Positions 16,077 to 25,400 of a DNA stretch of 64,000 nt are shown here, piece after piece (position 1 is the stretch's first letter; the number at the start of each line of letters is the position of its first letter). The notes under the pieces were generated by a model. It was not told the DNA's origin. It saw only the letters and a program-made list of their open reading frames with translations, and did no database searches. The translations under genes and the position numbers were made by a program. Source of the DNA: Marinihelvus sp942491555 (GTDB lineage: Bacteria; Pseudomonadota; Gammaproteobacteria; Xanthomonadales; SZUA-36); the NCBI GenBank assembly GCA_942491555.1, contig CALOBN010000005.1, positions 992,001-1,056,000 of the forward strand, written 5' to 3'.

Positions 16077-16988
16077 CTAACCGCGCGGCTGATCAGCGAC
16101 CGCGACCAGCCACATTTGTGCTCCCTGCCGGGGGCTAGAGGTCCAGTTAACCGCGTAACTGCCGGCCTCGTTAACGTGTCTGACCGCCACCGCGCACTGC
16201 ACAAGCGCGCCCGACTCAAGAACGGCATCGATGAGTGTGAATCCGTCGCCGGGCTCAGCGGTCTTGTTCCCTCCCACGTCAGCATCGCCCCACCAAAATG
16301 CGACCAGCGTGGCGGGGCCGGAGGTTTCGACACTGGCACTGGTTACCGTGTTGGTTGAAGGTGAAAAGAGCCCTGTATCCTGGTCAGAATCCGGATAAAG
16401 AACCTCGTTCCATGCGGTGTCCTCAACATGGCTGCCAAAAACCTCGACGACGGCAAGTGTGACCTCATCCCGGGGCGGGGTACTGGTTTGAAACACATGT
16501 TTCGCACCTCCGCGGGCGTTTTCCAGGGCATACAAGGCGGTGCCGGAGTTGGACCAGTTGGTGTATGGCTGTGTTATACCGATCTGTTCAAAGGGTGCAA
16601 TATTGAAGTTGTCCGTCGGTGGTTCGAATGCTGCGATCTGACCGCGTCCCGCACTGATCAGTATTGTGCTGCCTGAAGGCGCCGTTGACAGGAGGGGCGT
16701 ACTGATCGTTGCAAGGCCCCCGCCCATTCGCTGAAAGACGAGTGCGTGTGCACCCAGCGTGGTCGTTGACTGACTCAAACCATTACGCTCCGTTGCGTCC
16801 TTTCCACTATTTGCCTCATCGTTGCCCGCCCCGGTACACGCTGAAAGAAAAAAGAGCAATCCCAGCAGGGCCGGCAGGGCCATCCGGAGCGTATGTGGCC
16901 GCTGCCAGGCGGTTCTAAAGCCCCTTCGATGGGGCATCACGAGGCCCGGCTGTTTCTTCAGAGTGCGTCGCCTTAAATCACGCTGCAT
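16077..16988 (-). CDS. Putative lipoprotein of unknown function
   Basis: 303 residues with a long basic N-terminus and a lipoprotein signal: hydrophobic LPALLGLLFFL followed by the lipobox LSAC, after which Cys would be lipidated. In-frame Met17 and Met36 are alternative starts. The mature part is beta-rich and low in Lys, with NTVTSASVETSGPATLVAFWW and repeated Gly/Thr/Ser stretches, suggesting a jelly-roll or lectin-like periplasmic domain. No family was recognised. It starts three bases after the stop of the methyltransferase-like gene, so the two are co-translated. A lipoprotein inside an NRPS operon suggests the pathway product reaches the envelope. Confidence 0.7.
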   Translation of the reverse strand: MQRDLRRRTLKKQPGLVMPHRRGFRTAWQRPHTLRMALPALLGLLFFLSACTGAGNDEANSGKDATERNGLSQSTTTLGAHALVFQRMGGGLATISTPLLSTAPSGSTILISAGRGQIAAFEPPTDNFNIAPFEQIGITQPYTNWSNSGTALYALENARGGAKHVFQTSTPPRDEVTLAVVEVFGSHVEDTAWNEVLYPDSDQDTGLFSPSTNTVTSASVETSGPATLVAFWWGDADVGGNKTAEPGDGFTLIDAVLESGALVQCAVAVRHVNEAGSYAVNWTSSPRQGAQMWLVAVADQPRG

Positions 16989-16990
16989 GA

Positions 16991-17836
16991 CTATTGTGCC
17001 CTTTGAAAGAAAAACCCCGAATAATGGATAACATCGTGATCTGCATGGAACGGAATCCGGATTGCGCGGAGCGTATTGCAGCTATCCGTCAGCGTATAGC
17101 CGATGCTCAGCATACTCTCAATCATCATATTTCGATTATAGACGAAATAAGGAACCTGCGCCGCGCCCAGGTTCTGGACTGTCCAGAATGAGGGGCCATC
17201 TGTCGTGGGGATTTTATTCACAATAATATGTTCAGGATAAACGGGCAGCGCACCTACAATCTCAGACAATGTTTCCGGTATGTACTGCAAGGTACCCATG
17301 GTCAGCAGCAGGTCAGGATTATCCGCCCGGTCCAGTCCGGTAACGAAACTGAGCTGATGTGCCTGCCGTGCCTCGGCGACCAGGCGGCCTTTTTCAACGG
17401 CTGCCGGCAGTTCCGCGACTGTCCATCGCAGATCGGCCGGGAAATCCAGGGCCTGCTGGAAGGCATAAAAGGTGCCACCCGTGCTGCCGCCCAGATCGAC
17501 AATATGCAGGCCCGGACGCAGCAGGCCCTTCAACCAGAAGAGTACCGGATAGTCTTCGTACTCGTGCTGATGATCCTGCTTGATGTCGTCATCGACGGAC
17601 CGAATTTCATTACAGCTGTCATATCTGGAAGATACCCGCTCATCAATGGCTGCCTGGGCTTCCTGCTGCGAGGCATAGACGCCCTGGCATGCTGTGGTGG
17701 TTCGCGGGTAGAGGTAATAACGGTGAAACAGGTCGCCAGCCAGCGGCAAGGATTCGACCAGCACCTTGATGGCATGCTTTATCCGCGGCCTGAGAGGCAG
17801 AGTATTTCCCGAATAGATTGATGATTGCGTAGCCAT
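16991..17836 (-). CDS. Putative SAM-dependent methyltransferase (LIC12133-like)
   Basis: 281 residues with a CGGAGA ribosome-binding site before the ATG at 17836. The class I methyltransferase glycine loop is VDLGGSTGGTFYAFQ (about residue 112). The acidic/aromatic TMGTLQYIPETLSE corresponds to motif IV. The C-terminal VIHYSGFFFQRA is typical of the putative methyltransferase family first named from Leptospira LIC12133, found in polysaccharide loci. It sits between the hydrolase and lipoprotein genes of the minus-strand operon. The substrate is unknown; sugar or product O/N-methylation is possible. Confidence 0.75.
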   Translation of the reverse strand: MATQSSIYSGNTLPLRPRIKHAIKVLVESLPLAGDLFHRYYLYPRTTTACQGVYASQQEAQAAIDERVSSRYDSCNEIRSVDDDIKQDHQHEYEDYPVLFWLKGLLRPGLHIVDLGGSTGGTFYAFQQALDFPADLRWTVAELPAAVEKGRLVAEARQAHQLSFVTGLDRADNPDLLLTMGTLQYIPETLSEIVGALPVYPEHIIVNKIPTTDGPSFWTVQNLGAAQVPYFVYNRNMMIESMLSIGYTLTDSCNTLRAIRIPFHADHDVIHYSGFFFQRAQ

Positions 17837-17851
17837 GAATGTCTCCGGGGG

Positions 17852-18745
17852 TCAGGCGAGCTGACGACACCAGTCTGTGAGGTCGTCAAACAGCTCGTTG
17901 CGGTGCTGACTGTCAAGAAAGCTGTGGTCTGACTGTGGTCTGAAACTCAGGTTCAGTCGATTTGCAAACGGAACGCAGCGATACACATCCAGAAACTGGG
18001 ACTCGTAGTTGTAAATAAAGTCCCAGGAGCCGGTGAAGGTTACGAATAATCTGACCTCTCGTGCCATAAGCGTATTGAGGCATTGCGTAATGCTTGCGCG
18101 GTCGGCGTAGGTCACCTGGTATAACTCCGGTTGTTCGCCGGCACCGTCACCGGGTTCTCTTGCTTCGGTCGTTAATCCCAGTAATCGCCGCAAAAACCTG
18201 TTGCGCAGTGTCATGGTTTTTCTCAGGTATTTAAATGATGTCAGCCTCACTTTCACGGCCTCCCAATACCAACGGGGCGTCCGGTCGATGGTTGGATCAA
18301 ACATTGCGACGGCGACGATCCTGTCATCCTGTTCCGCTGCACGCATGCCATTATCGGCACCTGAGCACAGCCCCATGACCACGAAGCGCTGGTAGCCCAG
18401 GGTACGTTCGAGATGATCCATGGTTTCCTGAACATCGGTTATGACCCCTTCCGCCAGGCCCTTTCCGTCCGTTCTTTCCGGGCTGTCTCCCACACCGGCG
18501 AAGTCGAAGCGAAATGTGTCCATGCCACTTTTGGCAATTCGTCTGGCTAACTCAACATTCAGACGACCTGGTCCTACCTTGCGCACAACACCCGCATTAA
18601 GCAGGATCACACAGGTCGAGCGCGGCTTTGCCTCAGTGCTTGCCGGGTGCGCATAGCTGAGAATGCCCAAAAGCCGCGTGCGCTTGCCGTAGCTCATGAT
18701 GCGTTCGCCCGGGTGATTTGGTGCGGGAGATTGAGTGTTTGTCAT
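17852..18745 (-). CDS. Alpha/beta hydrolase with cysteine elbow, paralogue of the 12407-13258 protein
   Basis: 297 residues from the ATG at 18745, which shares its A with the TAA of the preceding gene (TAATG); an ATG four codons upstream is also possible. ILLNAGVVRKVGPGRLNVEL and FRFDFAGVGDSPERTDG are close to the plus-strand paralogue. The elbow is MGLCSGADNG, with Cys as presumed nucleophile, and the late His lies in RPQSDHSFLDS. It belongs with the exosortase-A-associated hydrolase-1 type. Encoded in tandem with an Arg-elbow hydrolase, repeating the arrangement at the end of the facing operon. Confidence 0.75.
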   Translation of the reverse strand: MTNTQSPAPNHPGERIMSYGKRTRLLGILSYAHPASTEAKPRSTCVILLNAGVVRKVGPGRLNVELARRIAKSGMDTFRFDFAGVGDSPERTDGKGLAEGVITDVQETMDHLERTLGYQRFVVMGLCSGADNGMRAAEQDDRIVAVAMFDPTIDRTPRWYWEAVKVRLTSFKYLRKTMTLRNRFLRRLLGLTTEAREPGDGAGEQPELYQVTYADRASITQCLNTLMAREVRLFVTFTGSWDFIYNYESQFLDVYRCVPFANRLNLSFRPQSDHSFLDSQHRNELFDDLTDWCRQLA

Positions 18746-19467
18746 TACCCCTCCCATTCCCGGATCTCCATTACAACCGCCGTTGGTATGGGTCTGACAC
18801 CGCCAATAGCGGTATTCGACCAGGCTTGTGGTGCGTCGATTTCACGAAAGTCGAGCTGCGGTTGCGCTGCGGCGATATGCCGCTGCTGTTGCGTGGGTGA
18901 GGTGCAGACCATCAGTGAGGGTCTATCGTATGCCCTCAGAGCGTCTTTAATCGACAAGGACTGCAGTTCGTCCCGGGCGCGCTGAGGAAGTCGAAAACCC
19001 TCGATAGGCAACCCCCTTGCATCTGAATCACCATAGCGTTGCAGCACCGGTTCACCGTCAATGATCGGATCCCAGAGCACGAGCCCCCGGACATCTTTGC
19101 GGGCTGTGGCGACCTGTGTTGCCAGCGTCCCGCCAAGACGAATACCCAGCAGATAGACTTCTTCCAGGCCGGTGCTGGCTTTAAGTTCATCAATGGCCTC
19201 GGCGATGTCATCCAGCGCCTGTGCCAGTGAGAAGTCGGCAGTCTCACCCGCGGAATCACCGGTACCGAAATAGTCGAACCGCAGCGAATTCCAGCGAGCC
19301 TGCGCGAGACTGGTTGCGGTAAAGCGTATGGCTCTGTGCGCACACAGGGCCTCGTCGAACAAGGCGTCACAAATCACGACGCCCCGGCCCTTGCTGCCGC
19401 GTCCCAACGCGGGTTTGAAAACGCCGTATTTGCGGTACTCATCCGGACCAAAGAACAGCGGGATCAT
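18745..19467 (-). CDS. Alpha/beta hydrolase, exosortase-A-associated hydrolase-2-like, paralogue of the 11631-12410 protein
   Basis: 240 residues. NSLRFDYFGTGDSAGE is the usual strand/loop. The elbow LLGIRLGGT (G-I-R-L-G) has no Ser or Cys nucleophile, as in the related hydrolase-2 proteins. VLWDPIIDGE matches VLWDPVLDGG of the plus-strand paralogue. The start ATG overlaps the stop of the degenerate NRPS gene (ATGA) and the stop overlaps the next hydrolase. This strict coupling to an NRPS gene supports a role acting on carrier-bound intermediates, perhaps as a binding or accessory partner of the Cys hydrolase. Confidence 0.7.
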   Translation of the reverse strand: MIPLFFGPDEYRKYGVFKPALGRGSKGRGVVICDALFDEALCAHRAIRFTATSLAQARWNSLRFDYFGTGDSAGETADFSLAQALDDIAEAIDELKASTGLEEVYLLGIRLGGTLATQVATARKDVRGLVLWDPIIDGEPVLQRYGDSDARGLPIEGFRLPQRARDELQSLSIKDALRAYDRPSLMVCTSPTQQQRHIAAAQPQLDFREIDAPQAWSNTAIGGVRPIPTAVVMEIREWEG

Positions 19468-22409
19468 TGCGCCACCTGTGCTGATTCGCAGACAGGGAAT
19501 GTGGCTGCAATCTGCTTGAGACTTTGAAAAAACAGCAACCTCGGCTCAAAAGAGTAACCCAGTTGTTTCCGCGTTTCGCTGAGAACAACCAGGGCTTGCA
19601 CGGAGCTGCCACCGAGATTGGCAAAGGTATCGTTGACGCTGATTCGGTCCGTCGAGAGCACGTCCTTCCAGATCGCAGCGAAGGCGATCTCTGCATCGGT
19701 GGCGGGAGGCTCAAATTGCGAATGCGCTGGCACTTCGTCGGGATGGTCCAGGGCTTCACGCAGAACAACATGATTCCTGTCACGCGGGATCTGGTCAACG
19801 CTAATGATAATCAGCGGCACGCTGACCCCAACGGCGCGCAACGCACGACGCATTTGCGTGTTGCTCATTTCGCGGCCAAGTACTTGCTCGACCCATGCAA
19901 CCATGGCGGGCCGGGCGGGATTTGACCGGCGGGCCTCCACAAAAACGTCCTGAACTGAATCCAGGGCCAGCAAGCTGTTCGCAACATGCTCGATTCCAGA
20001 CTCGTCGACCGGATCAAGATCCGGCCAGCGGATTTGTCCTTTGCGGTCGAGTCGAGCCGTAATGCCTGGCCCGGTGCCTGCTTGCGGGGATTCGAGCAAA
20101 GACAGTGCGAGGCGCCCGTTCAGCCCGCTTAGCTGGTCGCGGTCATAGGAATCGAGGACCCGTGCGGCGATCCCGTGCTCGCGCTGCGAAAATGTCAGCG
20201 GCCAATCGTCTCCGGAGCCGATCAGTCCCATTCCGAGCGTTGCGTCACTGGCGATCAGGTAGCGGACCCGCAACGCTTTTGCAGTGATCCGTTCCTGTAA
20301 TTGGCTGGCGCCGGGCATTGTCCAGATCAGGTAATCAGGCTCAAGCGGCAGGTCATCCATCTCCAGCAGAGCATCCATGATCGGTGACGGCAACAGGACC
20401 AATTGTGGTTTGTGATGTCTGATGAGCTTTAACAGGCTTATTTCATCCACTGCTTCAGCGTCCGTGGGCAGACAAAGGCGCCGGCCGGATGCCAGAACTG
20501 CCAGCCAGGCGACGGCACGGCTTGTGGTATGTCCTGGAAGGGCAATGAGCACGCTTTCACAGCCTTCCGCGAACCGCTCCTGCCAGCCACCGATCGCCGT
20601 ATTGATGGCTTCACTGGAAAAATTCCGGACTGAATTCTCAATGGAAAGGGTTCCTGATGCCAGGTCACGGACGGCCTTTACCAGCTCTGCGGTTGCATCG
20701 GTGTTTCTTTCAACTGCGCTGTCTTGTGCAGTATCGATAGCATCCAGTAAACGGCCGGCGGACAGAGAGGTTAACTGGCTCAGGACAACGACATTTTCAG
20801 GTTGCCTGGTGAGTGCGGTACGCAGATCCTCAAGCGCATTTACGTGCGTCGCGGGTAGCCTTGGTATCGCCATGTCCGTGTTGGCAGGCGCACCGCAGCC
20901 CAGATCCTGGAGCCTCGCGTCCGGCGTCGCGATTGCGCTCTCAATAACTGCCAGAAGACGCTGAAAGAATTCAGCGATGAAGGCCTCATCGAACATGCTC
21001 GTCCGGTAGTCGATCGCACCATCCATGTTCTCTTTACCCTCGCGCATCCAGAAACTGATTTCTGCATGTGCGTTGTCGGAATTATGGGCCGGGCCCGCTG
21101 ACATCCGGATGCCTTCGGCCCAGTGAGTGCCGCGATTCTGGACATTCTGGTAGGAAAATTGCAGTTGAAAAAAAGCGGAGTCTGCGAGGTTCTGGTTGAT
21201 GGCCTCGATCAATCGCTCGAAACTCGGCACCTCGCCGCCAAAGGTGAGTCCGGTCTCACGCTTGATATGGGTCAGCAAGGTCAAAAAAGTATGCTTGTCG
21301 GTGTCAATCGGAAAGAAAAGGTTGTTCGTGAATGGCCCGGGTATCGTTTCGAACTCCTTGCGCTCGCGGCCGCGATGCGGAATCGTAAGTAGCACCTTGT
21401 CCCTGCCTGCGTAACGACACAGCAGGAAGGCGTAAGCCGACAGGAACACCATGAACGGTGTCACACCTTTTTCCCGGGAAAACGCCCTCAGCTTTTCACG
21501 CAGTTCGACGGGTATTGCAAAGTTATAACGGGCACCGGTGTGATCCTTTGGGCTTGGTGCCGGGTAAATGTGTGGCAAGGCCATTCTCTGAACGTATTCC
21601 TGCAGGGAACTAATCGCATTTTCAAGTACTTTCCGGGCAGAAGGGCTTTCCTGTTGGATCCGTTGCCAATGCACGAAGTCGGTATATTGATGGCGGGGCT
21701 CGCTGACCGGTGTACCCGCGAGCAGAGCCTCATATGTTGCTCCGACCTCGGCCAAAAAGAGGTCATAACACCAGGCGTCCCAGACGATCGAGTGACTGAT
21801 GACCGAGAGCAGGTGGCGGGTTTCATTCACCGATAGCAGGACGATCCGTAATAGCGCATCTTTAGACAGATCGAACGGTTTCGCTGAAATGTTTTCGAAC
21901 CATTGCGTTAAACGCTCCGGATTCTCATTTTTCAGCCCGATGTCCTGCAGGGTCAGGAAGCGAAAATCGATACCCGGTTGATCCGGCGCTGATACCCGCG
22001 GGCTTCCGTCGCTCGAGATAAACCGGCGCCGGAAAATATCGTGGTGAGATTCGAATGTACCGATGGCGCGCGACAACACTTCAACATCCAGCGATCCATC
22101 GAGCCACCAGGCCCCCGGCAGATTGAACTGACTGCTTTGCGGGTTAAGTTGATCAATGGCCCAGATCCGGGTCTGAGTGAGAGAGAGCCGGTCCTCGTCC
22201 GGTGCCTTGATCAGTTCGGCCTGCGCCGCCAGCTGCGCGTCCCCGACCGACTCGATGAGCTCAAGTAACTGCGCTTTGTTCGCTTTAATTTCCCGGGCCA
22301 GCGCAGGCGTGATAACACCAGACGGCGCATCAACGACCAGCCGCGCATTTCTGGCGCTGATGTTGACTTTCAGCCGCCTGAGCTCCTGCACTAGCTCGAC
22401 GACGGTCAA
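19464..22409 (-). CDS. NRPS with docking domain, atypical condensation domain, degenerate adenylation-like domain and carrier
   Basis: 981 residues. A TubC-type N-terminal docking region (about 1-50, ELVQELRRLKVNISARN) should pair with the C-terminus of an upstream synthase. The condensation domain (about 75-500) has HSIVWDAW (His206-Ser207, Asp211) where HHxxxDG is expected, so the second, catalytic His is Ser and the Gly is Ala. The next 380 residues occupy the place of an adenylation domain but lack the TSGSTGxPKG loop, the YGPTE and TGD motifs and the NGK lysine. A carrier domain with LGGSS (Ser936) ends the protein. It probably cannot activate its own amino acid. Start and stop overlap the neighbouring genes by four bases. 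Confidence 0.85.
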   Translation of the reverse strand: MTVVELVQELRRLKVNISARNARLVVDAPSGVITPALAREIKANKAQLLELIESVGDAQLAAQAELIKAPDEDRLSLTQTRIWAIDQLNPQSSQFNLPGAWWLDGSLDVEVLSRAIGTFESHHDIFRRRFISSDGSPRVSAPDQPGIDFRFLTLQDIGLKNENPERLTQWFENISAKPFDLSKDALLRIVLLSVNETRHLLSVISHSIVWDAWCYDLFLAEVGATYEALLAGTPVSEPRHQYTDFVHWQRIQQESPSARKVLENAISSLQEYVQRMALPHIYPAPSPKDHTGARYNFAIPVELREKLRAFSREKGVTPFMVFLSAYAFLLCRYAGRDKVLLTIPHRGRERKEFETIPGPFTNNLFFPIDTDKHTFLTLLTHIKRETGLTFGGEVPSFERLIEAINQNLADSAFFQLQFSYQNVQNRGTHWAEGIRMSAGPAHNSDNAHAEISFWMREGKENMDGAIDYRTSMFDEAFIAEFFQRLLAVIESAIATPDARLQDLGCGAPANTDMAIPRLPATHVNALEDLRTALTRQPENVVVLSQLTSLSAGRLLDAIDTAQDSAVERNTDATAELVKAVRDLASGTLSIENSVRNFSSEAINTAIGGWQERFAEGCESVLIALPGHTTSRAVAWLAVLASGRRLCLPTDAEAVDEISLLKLIRHHKPQLVLLPSPIMDALLEMDDLPLEPDYLIWTMPGASQLQERITAKALRVRYLIASDATLGMGLIGSGDDWPLTFSQREHGIAARVLDSYDRDQLSGLNGRLALSLLESPQAGTGPGITARLDRKGQIRWPDLDPVDESGIEHVANSLLALDSVQDVFVEARRSNPARPAMVAWVEQVLGREMSNTQMRRALRAVGVSVPLIIISVDQIPRDRNHVVLREALDHPDEVPAHSQFEPPATDAEIAFAAIWKDVLSTDRISVNDTFANLGGSSVQALVVLSETRKQLGYSFEPRLLFFQSLKQIAATFPVCESAQVAQ

Positions 22410-25400
22410 AACTCCAGCACCTCTCTCTCTTCGGTATCGCCAGCGGAGTCTTGATTCACCAGACCGGCGGCCGCCACGTGGCCTGCGAAATCAGACAACA
22501 CCGAATTGGCAAACAGGGTTCGCAATGGAATGCGGACGCCGGCGCGGTCTTCGAGCATCGAGATCATCCGGGTCGCCAGGATAGAGTGGCCGCCGAGATT
22601 AAAGAAATCGTCATGGGCGCCGACCTGGTCAATGTGCAGCATCTCCTGCCAGAGAGCGGCGATAAGTGTTTCGGTCTCATTTCTGGGCGCCACAACGCGG
22701 GTCGTTTTGGAAACCGGTTTGGGCAAGGCATTGCGGTCGACCTTCCGATTCGGCGTCAGTGGCAGGGCTTCCATGGCAACATAATGTTGCGGGAGCATAT
22801 AGCGTGGAAGCCGTTCCTGAAGCTGTTCGCGCAGCGTGGCCTCGTCGAGCTCGCCGCTTGCAGACACATAGTATGCAGCCAGACGCGTATCACCCGGCGC
22901 CGGTTCGTAAACCGTGGCGACGGCCTCACTGATGCCCGCAATGGCGGCCAGGGCTGATTCAATCTCGCCCAGTTCAATTCGGAAGCCGCGCACCTTGACC
23001 TGGGTGTCGACGCGTTCGCGGAATCTCAGTATTCCGTCATGACCCAGCGTGACTACATCGCCGGTTCGATAAAGGCGTCCGTATTGGCCATGTCTGACAA
23101 ACCGCTCTTGCGTGAGCTCCTCCCGGTTCAGATAGCGTGCGGCCAGCCCGACACCACCGATGTACAGCTCGCCCGCTACGCCGGCCGGCAGCGTGTTCAA
23201 CTGCGCATCCAGCACGTACACCTGGGTGCCATGGATGGGGGCGCCAATCGGCACCATGGCCTCGGGGGAAGCAGACCACTGCACGCGGTCCAGCTCAAAA
23301 ACGGTGGACCAGATCGTGGCCTCTGTTGGTCCATAAAGGTTATAGACATTGCCGGTCTGCTCAAGCAGGTCTGTGGCCAGGTCGCCTGGAAAGGCCTCGC
23401 CGCCGCACAGCACCTTGAAGTCGTCGTTACAGGACCAGCCGGCGTCCAGCAGCATTCGCCAGGTGACGGGCGTTGCCTGCATGATATTGGCCCCGGACGC
23501 GTCGAGCAGTTCCTTCAGCAGGCGGCCTTCCTGCGCCTGCTCATGGTTTGCAATGATTGTCGTGCCACCCGCGAGGAGCGGAGCGAACAACTCAAGACCT
23601 GCGATATCAAATGACAGGGTCGTGACGGCCACCAGCGCGCTGTTAGCATCCAGGCCTGGCTTGCGGCTCATGCTTTGCAGAAAGTTGCTCAGTGCCCGGT
23701 GTTCGATCTCGACACCTTTCGGCTTGCCAGTGGAACCGGATGTATAGATGACGTAGGCGCGCTGATCAGCCAGGTGATCAACTCTGACAGGTGGGGCCCC
23801 GGCACTCCCCTCGGGCGCATCGACGAGCAGAACGGGGATGTCAGTATCGACTTCAGGCCTGGTTTGACTGTGAGTGACAAGTGCCGACAGGCCGGCGTCC
23901 GCCATCATGAAAGTCAACCGGTCCTCAGGAAATTCCGGGTCAAGCGGCACATAAGCCGCGCCTGTCTTCCAGATGGCCAGCAGCGAGACCAGCATGTCAG
24001 CGTTACGCGGCAATGCGACGCCGACCAGGGCTTGCCCGGGCGTGGTCAACAGTTCAGCCAGGCGGGCGGCCCGCCGGTCAGACTCGGCGTCCAGCTGTGC
24101 ATAACTCAGGGTTTTGTCATCGCCTATGACGGCGATGGCGTCCGGCGCTGCGGTGACCTGGTTCGCAAACAAGGCCAGGAAATGCCGGTCATGTTCAAGA
24201 CCGTCCGGGCCGTGCGAATGCTGTTGAATCCGGTCAAGATCGCTCCCGGTCAGCAGGTTCAATTCAGCGGTTGCCTTCCCGGGCGCCTTACAGGCGGCAT
24301 CCAGAAGTGCAAAATACTCCTGCATCCGGTTTCGCATCGAGTCTTCGTCGAAGAGATTACTGTTGAACTGGAGTAATACGAGCAGGCCGTCCTGGTCCTC
24401 GGCGATATTGATAAACAGTTCGAAGTTTTCGAATGAACGCGGGTTGGTGGTGATGCCGGGGCTTGCTGAGCCAAAGTCATGGTCCGCGGGGTCGGCCGGC
24501 GGATCCAGATTGAACTGCACGGAGACAATTGGCAGCCGGCTGGCATCGCGGGGTATGGGCAGGCGTTTGAGCAGGCGGCCGAAGGTGTAACCCTGATGGG
24601 CAAGGCCATCGGTCAGCTTGTCTTTCACAGTCGCCAGGAGATTCTCGAAGGAATCGTGCACATCGATGCCGACCCGCAGCGGCAACAGGTTGACGCAGTG
24701 GCCAACCAGGTTCGGCATGCCGGAGGCAACCTGTCCGGCGGTGGGAATACCCACCACGAGGTCATCATGGCCGCTCAGCCGTGCCGTGAAAGCAAACCAG
24801 CCGGACAGCAGCACATTGAACAGGCTCGCGTTACGGGATGTCGCCAGGGCTTTGAGCCGTTCCAGCTGGCCTGTGCCGACCCGGACCTCGACCAGCTTCG
24901 ATTCGAAAGAGCGCATTTTTGGTCGCGGGTGATCCGCTGGAAAGTCAAGCACGGGCGGGATTGTGCTGAATTCATCCAGCCAATAATCCTCCGCTTCCGT
25001 GTCAGCGAGGTCCGATGCCTCGCGGTTGTACTCTGCAAGGCTGTCGGCCCGCGGCAATTCAACCTGGCGACCATCGAGAAGCGCCTTGTAGGTTTCGCTC
25101 AACTCACTCAGCAATAGCTGAATCGACCAGCCATCACAAACGATGTGGTGGCAGGTCACCACCATGGCCGGTGTTCCGTCAGCGGATTGGGCCAGGGTAA
25201 AGCGGAAAAGTGGCCCGTTGACCAGGTCAAAAGGCGTCTTAACGTCGTTCCTGGCCACGTGCTCCAGTCCTTCGTCACTGATGGTGAGCGCGATGGTTGA
25301 GCTGGCAAGGATTTTGACCAGCGTGCCGTCCGGTGACAGGGATGCACGCATGGCCTCGTGACGTTCAGCGACATCATTAATCGCCTGCTGCAGTTTTTCG

